From NCBI RefSeq assembly GCF_001567565.1, contig NZ_LSSW01000029.1, positions 558,001-622,000 on the forward strand: DNA of 64,000 bases, read 5' to 3'. The stretch comes from Ectopseudomonas composti (GTDB lineage: Bacteria > Pseudomonadota > Gammaproteobacteria > Pseudomonadales > Pseudomonadaceae). The translations under genes were made by a program, and so were the position numbers. The notes below the pieces were generated by a model, which was given only the letters and a program-made list of their open reading frames with translations, was not told the DNA's origin and made no database searches. This document shows, piece by piece, positions 16,501-24,752 of this stretch (within the stretch, counting starts at the first letter, position 1; each line of letters begins with the position of its first letter).

Positions 16501-18806
16501 AGGGCATTCACGACCACGACGCGGCGCTGATCCTCGCCCAGTTGCTGCCGCTGCGCGAAAGCGCCGGTCTGCTGCGTTACGCGCCGAAGGCGCGGGGCTT
16601 CGCCGCGCTGTTCTGGAATCGCTGGGGGCAGGATATCGAGGCCGAGCTGTGGCCGGAGCGGGCGCGCAGCAGCCTGCACCTGCGCCAGTTGTTCGGCAGC
16701 GAGGACGGCGTGCAGCGCCTGCGCGAAGAGATCGACGCGGCCATGCTGCGCTTCCTGGGCCAGCATCCGCTGCCTGTGGATACTGCGCAGCGCCAGGCGG
16801 CAGCGGCCTATCTGATCGAGGAACTGGCGGCCAAGCCCATCGAATTCAGCTTCAGCAAGTACGCCCGGCAACTGCTCGACACCCTGCAGCAGCGCATGCA
16901 GGCCAGCCATGTCTGGGACGATTACCGCGCCGCGCTGGACAACCTGCGTGGCCGCCCGCTGCAGCGCTGGTCGCTGGCGCAGACCTGGCTCGACGGCCTG
17001 TGCGCGCAGGACGCCGCCATGGCCGAGCTGGCCGACTACGTGCCCGAAGCGATCGCCGTCAGCCTGCTGGATGACGAGTTCCCGCGGCGCTTCACCGAGG
17101 TCGACCTGCGCTTTACCGTCAGCGGCCTGCTCGGCGATCACCCGCGCTTGCACGAGGGACGTCTGTCCCTGGCCATCGACGACTACTTCGCCCGCCTGCA
17201 GCAGCATCTGCACGACTTCGTGCCGCAGTTGCAGCGTTACCAGGCGTTGCGCCAGGAGGTCATCAACCGCGAACGCGAGGCGCTGCGCCTGAGCGAGTTC
17301 AAGCCACGGCCGTTGTCGTCCTTCGTGCGTAACAAGCTGATCAATGACGTCTACCTGGGCTTTATCGGCGACAACCTGGCCAAGCAGATGGGCACCGCCG
17401 GCGAGAACAAGCGCACCGACCTGATGGGCCTGTTGATGCTGATCTCGCCGCCCGGCTACGGCAAGACCACCCTGATGGAGTACGTCGCGCACCGCCTGGG
17501 CCTGATTTTCATGAAGGTCAACGGCCCGGCGCTGGGCCACGAGGTGCGCTCCATCGACCCGGCGCAGGCGCCGGACGCCACCTCGCGCCAGGAGCTGGAA
17601 AAGCTCAACCTGGCGCTGGAAATGGGCAACAACGTGATGCTCTATGTCGACGACATCCAGCACACCCACCCCGAGTTCCTGCAGAAATTCATCTCGCTGT
17701 GCGACGGCACACGGCGCATCGAAGGCGTGTGGAAGGGCAAGACCAAGACCTACGACATGCGCGGCAAGAAATTCTGCGTGGTGATGAGCGGCAACCCGTA
17801 CACCGAGTCCGGCGACGTGTTCAAGATTCCCGACATGCTCGCCAACCGCGCCGACATCTACAACCTCGGCGACACCCTGGGCGGCATGCAGGAGGCCTTC
17901 GCGCTGTCCTACATCGAGAACAGCCTGACCTCCAACCCGGTGCTGGCGCCGCTGGCCACCCGCGATATGGCGGACGTCTACCGCTTCGTCGCCAAGGCCG
18001 AGGGCAAGCCGTTCTCCGCCAACGAGCTGAGCCACACCTACGGCGCTGCCGAGATCAACGAGATCAGCTCGACCCTGCAGCGTCTGATGCAGGTGCGCGA
18101 CGTGGTCGGCCGGGTCAACCAGCAGTACATCGTCAGCGCCGCGCAGGCCGACAGCTACCGCACCGAGCCGCCGTTCAAGCTGCAGGGCAGCTACCGCAAC
18201 ATGAACAAGATGGCCGAGAAGATCAGCTCGGTGATGAACGATGCCGAGCTGCTGCAACTGATCGCCGACCACTACCAGGGCGAGTCGCAACTGCTCACCA
18301 CCGGCGCCGAGGAGAACCTGCTCAAGCTCGCCGAGCTGCGTGGCAATCAGACCCCCGAGCAAGCCGAGCGCTGGGCGCAGATCAAGCGCGACTTCATGCG
18401 CAACAAGGCCATGGGCGGCAGCGATAGCGACGTCGGTGGCCGCGTGGTGGCGCAACTCAACGACCTGGTGGAAAGCGTGCGTGGCCTGGGTGCCGGCAAG
18501 CCGGCCAGCGAGGCGGCGAGCATTCCCTGGGCGCAATTGCTGGCCGGGTTGGACAACCTCGGCAAGCTGCATCCGCAGGTGGAGGTGATCGCACCGCCGC
18601 AGCCGGGCACGCAGAAATTGCTGGAAAGCCTGGCCGATAGTCTGGAAAACAGCTTCCTGCCGCTGATCAAGTCGATGGACAAGAAGATCGACATCGACTT
18701 GCGTACCCACAATCGCATGCTGGAAATCTCCACCCAACTGCGTGACCTCGGCACGCTGCTGGGCCAGGAGCGACGCAGCGACCCAGCCGATAACGAGGCG
18801 CCGTGA
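13569..18806 (+). CDS. Giant AAA+ ATPase annotated in the family as DNA repair ATPase
   Basis: 1745 residues. Residues about 1-440 are beta-rich, with a conserved-looking RVFRWS near 165 (a propeller-like or DUF3686-type region, from memory). About 480-870 are helical and coiled coil, 880-1240 are mixed, and the AAA+ core is near the C-terminus. Walker A is SPPGYGKTT (K1299, T1300; Tyr replaces the usual Thr/Ser), Walker B is VMLYVDDIQ (D1361, D1362), sensor 1 is VVMSGNPY and a likely arginine finger is in LANRADIYN. The Walker B Asp-Asp differs from the usual Asp-Glu. The DNA repair name has no visible support in the sequence; a membrane or complex-remodelling role with PspA and flotillin is at least as likely. 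The rhomboid start overlaps its stop by 4 nt. Confidence 0.88.
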   Translation: MSDAQTQDVLDKAVAEGGAYEVLHKRLQEQGQRLRSLTETLNGQRLAEFGSSHMEAVGRVRIRTENNCIARDIVQVGDCLLFGYNVFIGLKKETGVSDVFSLYRLVENAEGYEAEPVPLEGSFLAQSSFVADFNELYTYYKNTRLLQLAIRDGKLLASFQIGERITDIRVFRWSISVDGREVRYIDNRGERDIALPAPFDFEWQKTSREMVVMGRHPHMNILDTVFVETVGGDLTIKVENNTQDGLGIYREPVVDKTQSLDDAQIEYARLGSLILLKVLPYREEQWRYLVFNSLTNQVERIDAIGLACVQLPEDHGIIFPGGYYLQSGEYKTFEQPMGGMRFKRSVRSPNGEDVQYIFYHPEEGRAALFTYNMINRQLHNPIFGHGYARLEDGRMVIFSAEGSEPTRIHPMQIWQTPFESDDHAARQPARSGFFGRIGNAELVRGVSDLLGLSREIDSREVSVARYTQLCQNTRRLFDVYHWLGDAQCAELAPLLREVAATSELVLDEFEKVESIRQQSARAMAEAETQHKSLLSGLLVDSWDEVQHFVEALGAINAQRGQLLTIRDYRYIDVARIDAMEAELLQAQERVATATSAFLASDAALQPYVQRLGELDGLAQKAETVTQLNEPLAEMQVMAGNLDMLSSLMASLKIDDATQRTAIVESISEVYAHLNQAKARAEQRRKGLGSAETVAQFGAQFKLFSQGITNALALAQDPEKCDEQLSRLLVQLEELESQFGDHEQFLSDILGKREELLETFESHKQSLLDDRQRRAQGVLDAAQRILDSLGRRTARLSQMEELNAFFAADPLILKLREMAERLRELKDSVKADDVEARLKAARDQAVRALRDKSELFEEGGNVIKLGPRHRFSVNTQELDLTLMPRGDALYLHLTGTDFLEPLRDETLEGLRDYWQVSLESESPSLYRAEYLAGLVLDAAVAGREGLSLDLLKTHLAQPETLTRLIRDFAAPRYKDAYEKGIHDHDAALILAQLLPLRESAGLLRYAPKARGFAALFWNRWGQDIEAELWPERARSSLHLRQLFGSEDGVQRLREEIDAAMLRFLGQHPLPVDTAQRQAAAAYLIEELAAKPIEFSFSKYARQLLDTLQQRMQASHVWDDYRAALDNLRGRPLQRWSLAQTWLDGLCAQDAAMAELADYVPEAIAVSLLDDEFPRRFTEVDLRFTVSGLLGDHPRLHEGRLSLAIDDYFARLQQHLHDFVPQLQRYQALRQEVINREREALRLSEFKPRPLSSFVRNKLINDVYLGFIGDNLAKQMGTAGENKRTDLMGLLMLISPPGYGKTTLMEYVAHRLGLIFMKVNGPALGHEVRSIDPAQAPDATSRQELEKLNLALEMGNNVMLYVDDIQHTHPEFLQKFISLCDGTRRIEGVWKGKTKTYDMRGKKFCVVMSGNPYTESGDVFKIPDMLANRADIYNLGDTLGGMQEAFALSYIENSLTSNPVLAPLATRDMADVYRFVAKAEGKPFSANELSHTYGAAEINEISSTLQRLMQVRDVVGRVNQQYIVSAAQADSYRTEPPFKLQGSYRNMNKMAEKISSVMNDAELLQLIADHYQGESQLLTTGAEENLLKLAELRGNQTPEQAERWAQIKRDFMRNKAMGGSDSDVGGRVVAQLNDLVESVRGLGAGKPASEAASIPWAQLLAGLDNLGKLHPQVEVIAPPQPGTQKLLESLADSLENSFLPLIKSMDKKIDIDLRTHNRMLEISTQLRDLGTLLGQERRSDPADNEAP

Positions 18807-19357
18807 GACGAGGGTGGCTGATCGAGCTGCGCCCGCTGCTGCTGATCAGCGGCGTGATGCTGCTGGTGCAACTGGTCAATGGTGCCCTTGGCGGTGCCTT
18901 GAATGTCTGGGGCCTGCTGCCCCGGCATATCGAGGCGCTGCCCGGGATTCTCTTCGCGCCCTGGTTGCATGGCAGTTGGGCGCATCTGCTGAGTAACCTC
19001 AGCGGTCTATTGGTGCTCGGCAGCCTGGTGCTGCTGCGCTCGCGCCGCGATTTCTTCCTCGCCAGCGCCTTCATCATCATCGGCAGTGGGGTGCTGGTCT
19101 GGCTGTTCGGTCGCACCGGTCTGCATGTCGGCGCCAGTGGCTGGCTGTTCGGCTTCTGGGGACTGTTGCTGGCGCGCGCCTGGTTCGAGCGCAGCCTGCT
19201 CGATCTGCTGCTCGCCGTGCTGGTGTTCTTCCTCTACGGCGGCTGGTTCTTCGGCCTGCTGCCGCGTGCCGGCGTTTCTTTCGAATACCATCTGGCGGGG
19301 GCTTTTTGTGGCGTGCTGTACGCCGCCTTGTCTCGCCCTCGCCGCAACCATCGATAA
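18803..19357 (+). CDS. Rhomboid-family intramembrane serine protease
   Basis: 184 residues, starting at GTG in a GTGA overlap with the AAA+ stop, so translation is probably coupled. About six membrane helices. Rhomboid hallmarks are present: H61-L-L-S-N65 (oxyanion-side HxxxN), G110-A-S112-G with the nucleophile Ser112, and H163 in FEYHLAGAFCG. All catalytic residues are therefore intact and an active protease is predicted, cutting single-span membrane proteins within or near the bilayer. The substrate is unknown. Only 12 nt separate it from the PLD gene. Confidence 0.85.
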   Translation: MRRGWLIELRPLLLISGVMLLVQLVNGALGGALNVWGLLPRHIEALPGILFAPWLHGSWAHLLSNLSGLLVLGSLVLLRSRRDFFLASAFIIIGSGVLVWLFGRTGLHVGASGWLFGFWGLLLARAWFERSLLDLLLAVLVFFLYGGWFFGLLPRAGVSFEYHLAGAFCGVLYAALSRPRRNHR

Positions 19358-19369
19358 AAGGGATTTTCC

Positions 19370-20059
19370 ATGGACTTCAATCGCCTTGATCAGCAATTGC
19401 GCGAGAGCATCGCCGACCTGCGCCTGAGCAATGAGGAGCGCGACGAGCTGCGCCAGCTGGGCAGCGAGCTGAGCAGCGATCAGGTGCGCTTCATGCGCAA
19501 CCGCGCCTTTGCCCTGGCCCGTGAGCTGATGCGCGAGCCGGGCAATGTCGAACCGGTGCTGAAATGGCTGGAGCAGGTGGTCAAGACTCTCGACAGCGTT
19601 GGCAGCGCGCCGCGCGTGGAACATGCCACGGCGCACTTCAGTCCCGGCGAGAGCTGCCGGCGCAAGATCCGCGAGTTGTGCCGGCAGGCGCGCAAGAGCG
19701 TGGAGATCTGCGTCTACACCATTTCCGATGATCAGCTCAGTGAAGAGGTGTTGGCGTGCCATGAGCGGGGTATCGCCGTGCGCGTGATCACCGACAACGA
19801 AAAACAGTTCGACGTTGGCAGCGATATCCAGTGGCTGCGCGACAAGGGCGTGCCGCTGCGCATCGACGCCGGGCCTTATCACATGCACCACAAGTTCGCC
19901 TTGTTCGACGGTCGCCTGTTGCTCAACGGCAGTTTCAACTGGACGCGCAGTGCCAGCACCAGCAACGAGGAAAACCTGCTGGTGATCGACCACCCGCAAC
20001 TGGTGGCGGCCTACAGCCGTGAATTCGAGTCGCTCTGGGCGCGTTACGAAGGTAACTGA
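19370..20059 (+). CDS. Phospholipase D-like protein with a single HKD motif
   Basis: 229 residues. One HxKxxxxD motif, H173-x-K175-x4-D180, followed by LLLNGSFNWTRSA, places it in the Nuc/mitoPLD-type branch that works as a homodimer and can be a nuclease or phospholipase. The N-terminal 90 residues are helical and charged (NEERDELRQLGSELSSDQVRFMRNRAF) and not part of the PLD fold. No signal peptide, so cytoplasmic. Its TGA overlaps the ATG of the helicase gene by one base. The helicase partner suggests nucleic-acid substrates; the membrane genes upstream leave a lipid substrate possible. Confidence 0.87.
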   Translation: MDFNRLDQQLRESIADLRLSNEERDELRQLGSELSSDQVRFMRNRAFALARELMREPGNVEPVLKWLEQVVKTLDSVGSAPRVEHATAHFSPGESCRRKIRELCRQARKSVEICVYTISDDQLSEEVLACHERGIAVRVITDNEKQFDVGSDIQWLRDKGVPLRIDAGPYHMHHKFALFDGRLLLNGSFNWTRSASTSNEENLLVIDHPQLVAAYSREFESLWARYEGN

Positions 20060-22770
20060 TGAGTCAGCCTCACGCCCGCCAGCTCCTCGGCTTTTATCGC
20101 AGCTGCTACCTGGCCGACAGCCGTGATCTGGATCTGGATAACCTGGCCAAGCTGCCCGCCAAGCGCTGGGCCTGGCTCGATGGACGTGAGGAACTGGCCA
20201 GCGGTGGCGTGCCGCTGTTGCCATTGTCGGCTGAACTGGGCCAGGCCCTGGCCGAGGCGCAGGCGCTCTATCAGCGCGAGCTGCAACTAGTTTACGGCGT
20301 ATTGCCGATCTGTGGCCGTCTGCAACTGGAAACCGGTGCCTCGCAGGCGATCTGTGGTCCGCTGTTCTATTACGAGGCCAGCCTGCAAGCGACGGTGGAT
20401 GGCCAGAGTCAGCTGCTCGCCATCGACGTGCAGCGTGCGCATGGCAACTGGCGCCTGTTGCGCCGCTTGTTCGAGGAGCACGGCAACGAGAGCCTCGATG
20501 CTCTGCCGCTTCCGACAGGCGCGTTGGATGCCGCCTCACTGGGGCAATTGCTGGGCTGGGTAGAGCGCAACACGCAGGTGCGTGAGGTCAGCGAAGCCGC
20601 AGGTTTTCCGCAGCTGGCCGGTGACGAGGTGTTGGCCAAGGCCCTGCGTCGGCGCAGCCTGTCGCTGCAGCCCGGCGCCTTCGTCGCGCTGGTGCCGCGT
20701 GGCAGCGGTAGCCGCGGTATCGCCCATGAGCTGCAGCTGCTGCAGGAAGCCGAGCAACTGTCGCCTGCCTTGCTGCAACTGCTCGGTGAAACGCCAGCCG
20801 TGCAGGCGCCGGGCTCGATCAGCACGCCGCAGCGCTTGCCGGCGCAGCTCAGCGCGGCCCAATGCCGGGCGCTGGCCAATGCCGCACGTTATCCGCTGAG
20901 CCAGATATCCGGCCCGCCCGGCACCGGCAAGAGCTACAGCCTGGCCGCACTGGCACTGGATCGTTACCTGCAGGGCGAGAGCGTGCTGCTGGTCAGCCGC
21001 AGCGCCCAGGCGGTGCGGGTCATCGCGCACAAGCTACGCGAGGATTTCGGCCTGCGCGACGGCGTGCTCGAAGGCGATGGCCAGAGCCTGCGTCAGGCTC
21101 TGCGCGAACGCCTGGAACGCATGCTGCAGGGTGAGATTTCCGATGTCTCCGAGCAGCTCGAGGCGCGTCAGCGCAGCGAACTGGAAGTGCTGACCCAGGC
21201 CGAGCGGCGCCTCTACGCGGATTTCCGCCAGCGCTGCGAACAGGCCGTGCGCTGGAGCCGCTTGCTGCTACGCGCCCAACGCGGCAGCCTTGCCTTCTGG
21301 CAGCGCTGGCTGCAGGTGCCCTGGGTGCGCAAGCGGGTTGGCAGCAGCGTACGTCCCTGGGCCTTGCTGGACGAATTGCGCGACAGCCAGCAGCACCGCC
21401 AGTTGCTCAGTCGCGAGCACCTCAACAGCCATCGCAGCCTGGCGCTCAAGCGCCTGCTGCTGGCTGACCGTGGGTTGTTCGTGCGTTACAACCAGGCCAT
21501 TCGCGCGCGCAATTCGCAGCGCCAGCTGGCCCTGTTCGAGGATATCGACCCGGCGCGTCTGCTGGCGGCCTTCCCGATCTGGGTGGTGACGCTGGACGAG
21601 CTGCACCGCCTGCTGCCGCTGCGCCCGCAGCTGTTCGACGTGATGGTGATGGACGAGGCGACCCAGTGCGACATCGCCTCGGCGCTGCCGGCGTTTCAAC
21701 GCTGCAAGCGTGCGGTGGTGACCGGCGATGCGCGCCAGTTGCGGCACATTTCCTTCCTCTCCCGTGTGCGCGAGACGCAGCTGTTGCAACGCGCCGGCCT
21801 GCAGGCCGAGGCGCGTGAGGCCTGGAGCTACCGCGACAATAGCGTACTGGATCTGGTCGGCCTGCAACTGGCCAGCCAGGAGGCGGTGGTGTTTCTCGAC
21901 GAGCACTTTCGCAGCCGCCCGGCGCTGATCCGCTTCAGCAACGAGCTGTTTTATGACCAGCGCCTGCGGGTGATGAAGGAGCGGCCGGGCGGTGAGGCTT
22001 GCGACAGCCTGCAGTTGCTGCGCATTCAAGGCCAGCGCGGGCGCAATGGCGTCAATGAGGCAGAAGTGGAACGGGTGCTAGCGCTGATCACCGCGCACCT
22101 GGCCGAGTACGGCGGCAGCCCGATCAAGCCCAGCATCGGCGTGTTGTCGCCGTTTCGCGATCAGGTCGAGCGCATCCGTTTGCGCATCGGCGAAACCCTG
22201 CCGCTGGAGCGACTGCGCGAGTTCCGTCTGCTGGTGGATACGCCCTACGGCTTTCAGGGCGAGGAGCGCGATCTGATGATCCTCAGCTTCGCCATCGACC
22301 GAGAATCGAGCCAGGCGGCGGCCTACCTGAATCGTGCCGACCTGTTCAACGTCGCCATCACCCGCGCCCGCGAGCGCCAGGTATTGCTGTTCAGCGGCGA
22401 CGAGCGCCAGCTGCCGGCCACGCACCTGTTGCGCCGCTATCTGGAGTACCTGGAGAAGCCCAGCGCGGTCTGGCAACCCGGCGCCACCGAGGCGGCGCGG
22501 CAGACGCTGTGCGCCGCGTTGCAGGCCCAGGGCGTCAGCGTCTGGAACCACTACCCTTTGGCCGGGCAGGTGCTGGACCTGTTCTGCCGGCGTGGCGACA
22601 AATGCCTGGCCATCGACCTGATCGGTTTTCCGGGGGAGGGCGAGGGCTTCCTCGAACTGGAACGCTACCTGGTGCTGATACGCGCCGGCCTGGAAACCCT
22701 GCCGCTGAGCTACGGCCTCTGGCACGAGGCGCCGGAGCAGGCGCTGCAAGCGGTGCTGGCGCGGCTCTGA
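20059..22770 (+). CDS. Superfamily 1 (Upf1/Dna2-like, AAA_12) helicase with degenerate nuclease-like C-terminus
   Basis: 903 residues. Walker A is SGPPGTGKSYS (K291, S292) with preceding Q-motif-like PLSQI; motif II is VMVMDEATQCD (D532, E533); motif IV/V regions are DEHFRSRPALIRF and DTPYGFQGEERDLMILSF; motif VI is VAITRARERQVLL. The last about 85 residues (NHYPLAGQVLDLFCRRG then CLAIDLIGF) resemble the PD-(D/E)XK module often fused to such helicases, but the second acidic pair reads I-D-L-I rather than E-x-K/D, so nuclease activity may be lost. Coupled to the PLD gene. Likely unwinds DNA or RNA; which one is not evident. Confidence 0.85.
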   Translation: MSQPHARQLLGFYRSCYLADSRDLDLDNLAKLPAKRWAWLDGREELASGGVPLLPLSAELGQALAEAQALYQRELQLVYGVLPICGRLQLETGASQAICGPLFYYEASLQATVDGQSQLLAIDVQRAHGNWRLLRRLFEEHGNESLDALPLPTGALDAASLGQLLGWVERNTQVREVSEAAGFPQLAGDEVLAKALRRRSLSLQPGAFVALVPRGSGSRGIAHELQLLQEAEQLSPALLQLLGETPAVQAPGSISTPQRLPAQLSAAQCRALANAARYPLSQISGPPGTGKSYSLAALALDRYLQGESVLLVSRSAQAVRVIAHKLREDFGLRDGVLEGDGQSLRQALRERLERMLQGEISDVSEQLEARQRSELEVLTQAERRLYADFRQRCEQAVRWSRLLLRAQRGSLAFWQRWLQVPWVRKRVGSSVRPWALLDELRDSQQHRQLLSREHLNSHRSLALKRLLLADRGLFVRYNQAIRARNSQRQLALFEDIDPARLLAAFPIWVVTLDELHRLLPLRPQLFDVMVMDEATQCDIASALPAFQRCKRAVVTGDARQLRHISFLSRVRETQLLQRAGLQAEAREAWSYRDNSVLDLVGLQLASQEAVVFLDEHFRSRPALIRFSNELFYDQRLRVMKERPGGEACDSLQLLRIQGQRGRNGVNEAEVERVLALITAHLAEYGGSPIKPSIGVLSPFRDQVERIRLRIGETLPLERLREFRLLVDTPYGFQGEERDLMILSFAIDRESSQAAAYLNRADLFNVAITRARERQVLLFSGDERQLPATHLLRRYLEYLEKPSAVWQPGATEAARQTLCAALQAQGVSVWNHYPLAGQVLDLFCRRGDKCLAIDLIGFPGEGEGFLELERYLVLIRAGLETLPLSYGLWHEAPEQALQAVLARL

Positions 22771-22777
22771 GTGGTAT

Positions 22778-24508
22778 TCAGCCAGCACCCTGGATGTCAA
22801 CTTGCCCCCAGCTGCGCCAGGACTGGTCGTCGTTCAGACGCTCATGCAGTTGCGTTTGCAGACGCTGATAGCGTTGCGCATCCGCCTCCTTCATCGCCGC
22901 GATGGAGTGGTGCAGGCGCTGCAGGTTGGAGGTGCCACAGCTACCGATCAGCGTGTGCAGGTCGATGCAGGCGAGCGCTTCCTCCAGCAGACCGGCATCG
23001 AGATAAGCCGTCATCAGCGGCTGCTTCATGCCGTTATCGGCACGCTTGCGAGTCAACATGTCCCTGGCTTGCTCGAGTTCGCCCATGTCGATCAGAGCCT
23101 GCGCGATTTCGTTGTAGTGATAGCGCGCATCTTCTGGCTCGATATCCTCTCCTGCCTCCAGTTGCTGGCGCAGCTGCTGCAGTAGATCCCTGGCCGCCTC
23201 GGGTTGACCCAGTTTATCCAGTAGCTGGCTGTAGAGGATGCGCTCGCTCAGGCTGTCTTCGGGGGCGAGTTCGGCGTGCAGCCGTTCGGCCTCTTCGAGG
23301 AAGTTGCGCAACGACCAGGTGTCGCGCTGAGCAGGCGTGCGGCCGGCCTGTTCACGTAGCAGGTGCTGCAGGTGATAAAGGCGCATGCCTGGCCATGAGG
23401 CCTTGCCTTGTTCGCCGACGAGCAGGCGCTCGGCCTGGCGCCGCAGGCTGGTCGCCCATGACGCGTTGCTCTGGGCATGCTCCTCGGCCAGGCTCAACAC
23501 CAGCCAGTGCTGCACCGAGGCATCCAGGCGCTGTATTTCTCGATCCAGTAGTTGCTGGGCCTGGGTGATGTCGCCACGCCGTGCATGCCAGCTGACATGG
23601 CACTGCAGCAGTTGCGACGTCAGACCGTCCTTCTGCGTTGCAAGCAGGCGCTGCAGGAGCTCGGGACGCTGGGCTTCGATGAAATACTCGAAGAGCTGCG
23701 GCGCGTCGATCATGTAGGTTTTCGAGGCATCCGTAGCTGCCAGCAGTTGCAGTGCCTGGTCATATCGTCCGTGGGCCGCCAGAAGCTCCACGATGCTGTA
23801 TCCGGGCAGATCGCTGCGCTGGGCAAGTTGCAGCAGCTGTGGAAAGCGTTGCAGATCGGCCAGTGTTTGCAGCAGCGGGCGCCAGCTGAAATCGGGTTCG
23901 TTATTGCTGTCGAGCTGCGCCTCGACCCTGGCCAGAGCAGCATCGGCCAGCTCTGTCTGGTCGCAAACCTGTCGCAGGCGAGCGAGTTCCAGCAGTTGCC
24001 CTTCACCGATCTGCTGATTCAGGTCCAGGGCGTCCAGTGCTTGGCGAGCTTCTTGCGTTTTGCCCTCGGCCAATAACAGCGTGCCGTGCGCTAGTGGTGA
24101 GTTGGAGCAGGTGACGTCGAAACGGTTCTGCAATTGGAGAGCCTTGCCGGTATCGCCTCGGTTCACCAACTCCTGCAGCATCGTTTGCAGGGCCTGCTCG
24201 CGGTAAGCGGAGTCAAGTTTCCAGAGCAGCTCCAGAGCCTCTTCTTCGCGATCCAGCAGCATCAGTCTTGAGCTGAGGGAGACGTGGGCGAGTTGCCAGG
24301 CGTCGCCCCAAAGCTGTGCGGCCAACTGCAGGGCGAGGTCGGGGGCGCTGCCTTGCAGCACGAATAGGCGGTTGAGTTGAGTCGCCTCGCTGGGGGTGAG
24401 GCGAGCGGTGCCGCCCTGCAGCTCTAGCCTGGGCTCTTCAGGCGCATTGGACAGGTGAAGAACGAACAGAACAACGACGACAGCGATGACCCCAACGAAC
24501 AGCTCCAC
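22778..24508 (-). CDS. Membrane-anchored TPR-like helical repeat protein
   Basis: 576 residues from GTG 24508, chosen because AAGGAAG lies just upstream and the membrane helix starts at residue 2; the open frame extends further upstream but that part does not look coding. One N-terminal membrane segment (about 3-20), then a long run of helix-turn-helix repeats (for example RYDQALQLLAATDAS, ALIDMGELEQARDML, EALACIDLHTLIG) in the TPR style throughout. Ends 7 nt from the helicase stop in convergent orientation. The overall plan recalls HemY-like anchored TPR proteins, but it is not recognisably HemY. Function unknown. Confidence 0.7.
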   Translation of the reverse strand: MELFVGVIAVVVVLFVLHLSNAPEEPRLELQGGTARLTPSEATQLNRLFVLQGSAPDLALQLAAQLWGDAWQLAHVSLSSRLMLLDREEEALELLWKLDSAYREQALQTMLQELVNRGDTGKALQLQNRFDVTCSNSPLAHGTLLLAEGKTQEARQALDALDLNQQIGEGQLLELARLRQVCDQTELADAALARVEAQLDSNNEPDFSWRPLLQTLADLQRFPQLLQLAQRSDLPGYSIVELLAAHGRYDQALQLLAATDASKTYMIDAPQLFEYFIEAQRPELLQRLLATQKDGLTSQLLQCHVSWHARRGDITQAQQLLDREIQRLDASVQHWLVLSLAEEHAQSNASWATSLRRQAERLLVGEQGKASWPGMRLYHLQHLLREQAGRTPAQRDTWSLRNFLEEAERLHAELAPEDSLSERILYSQLLDKLGQPEAARDLLQQLRQQLEAGEDIEPEDARYHYNEIAQALIDMGELEQARDMLTRKRADNGMKQPLMTAYLDAGLLEEALACIDLHTLIGSCGTSNLQRLHHSIAAMKEADAQRYQRLQTQLHERLNDDQSWRSWGQVDIQGAG

Positions 24509-24752
24509 GACGACTTCCTTATCAGCTAACGATCCCTGGCCAGCCTTTTGCTCATGTTTCGGCCGAGGCGTTTTATACGGATTGCCAAGCGGGCTTACAA
24601 CCGCGTTGCACAGCATTTGCCAACCGGTTTGAAGGTGAGGCGCATGTTCCCGGCAGCGGGGCGTGTGGCAAGCTAATCTCGCGGGGTGGCGTGACGAACG
24701 AAACGAGGGTGACCTAGGTCTTCTGAAAGACCATCTAGATGCCGGGGGGCTC

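Noticed and set aside
11238..18737. Several 700-875-codon minus-strand frames opposite the flotillin and AAA+ genes
   Set aside because: They are antisense shadows of high third-position GC; the plus-strand proteins have clear domains and ribosome-binding sites.
18803..22770. Assignment of the PLD-helicase part to a named defence system such as DISARM
   Set aside because: The other DISARM components (methyltransferase, DrmA/DrmB) are absent and the genes are coupled to a conserved AAA+ gene, so only a general possibility was kept.
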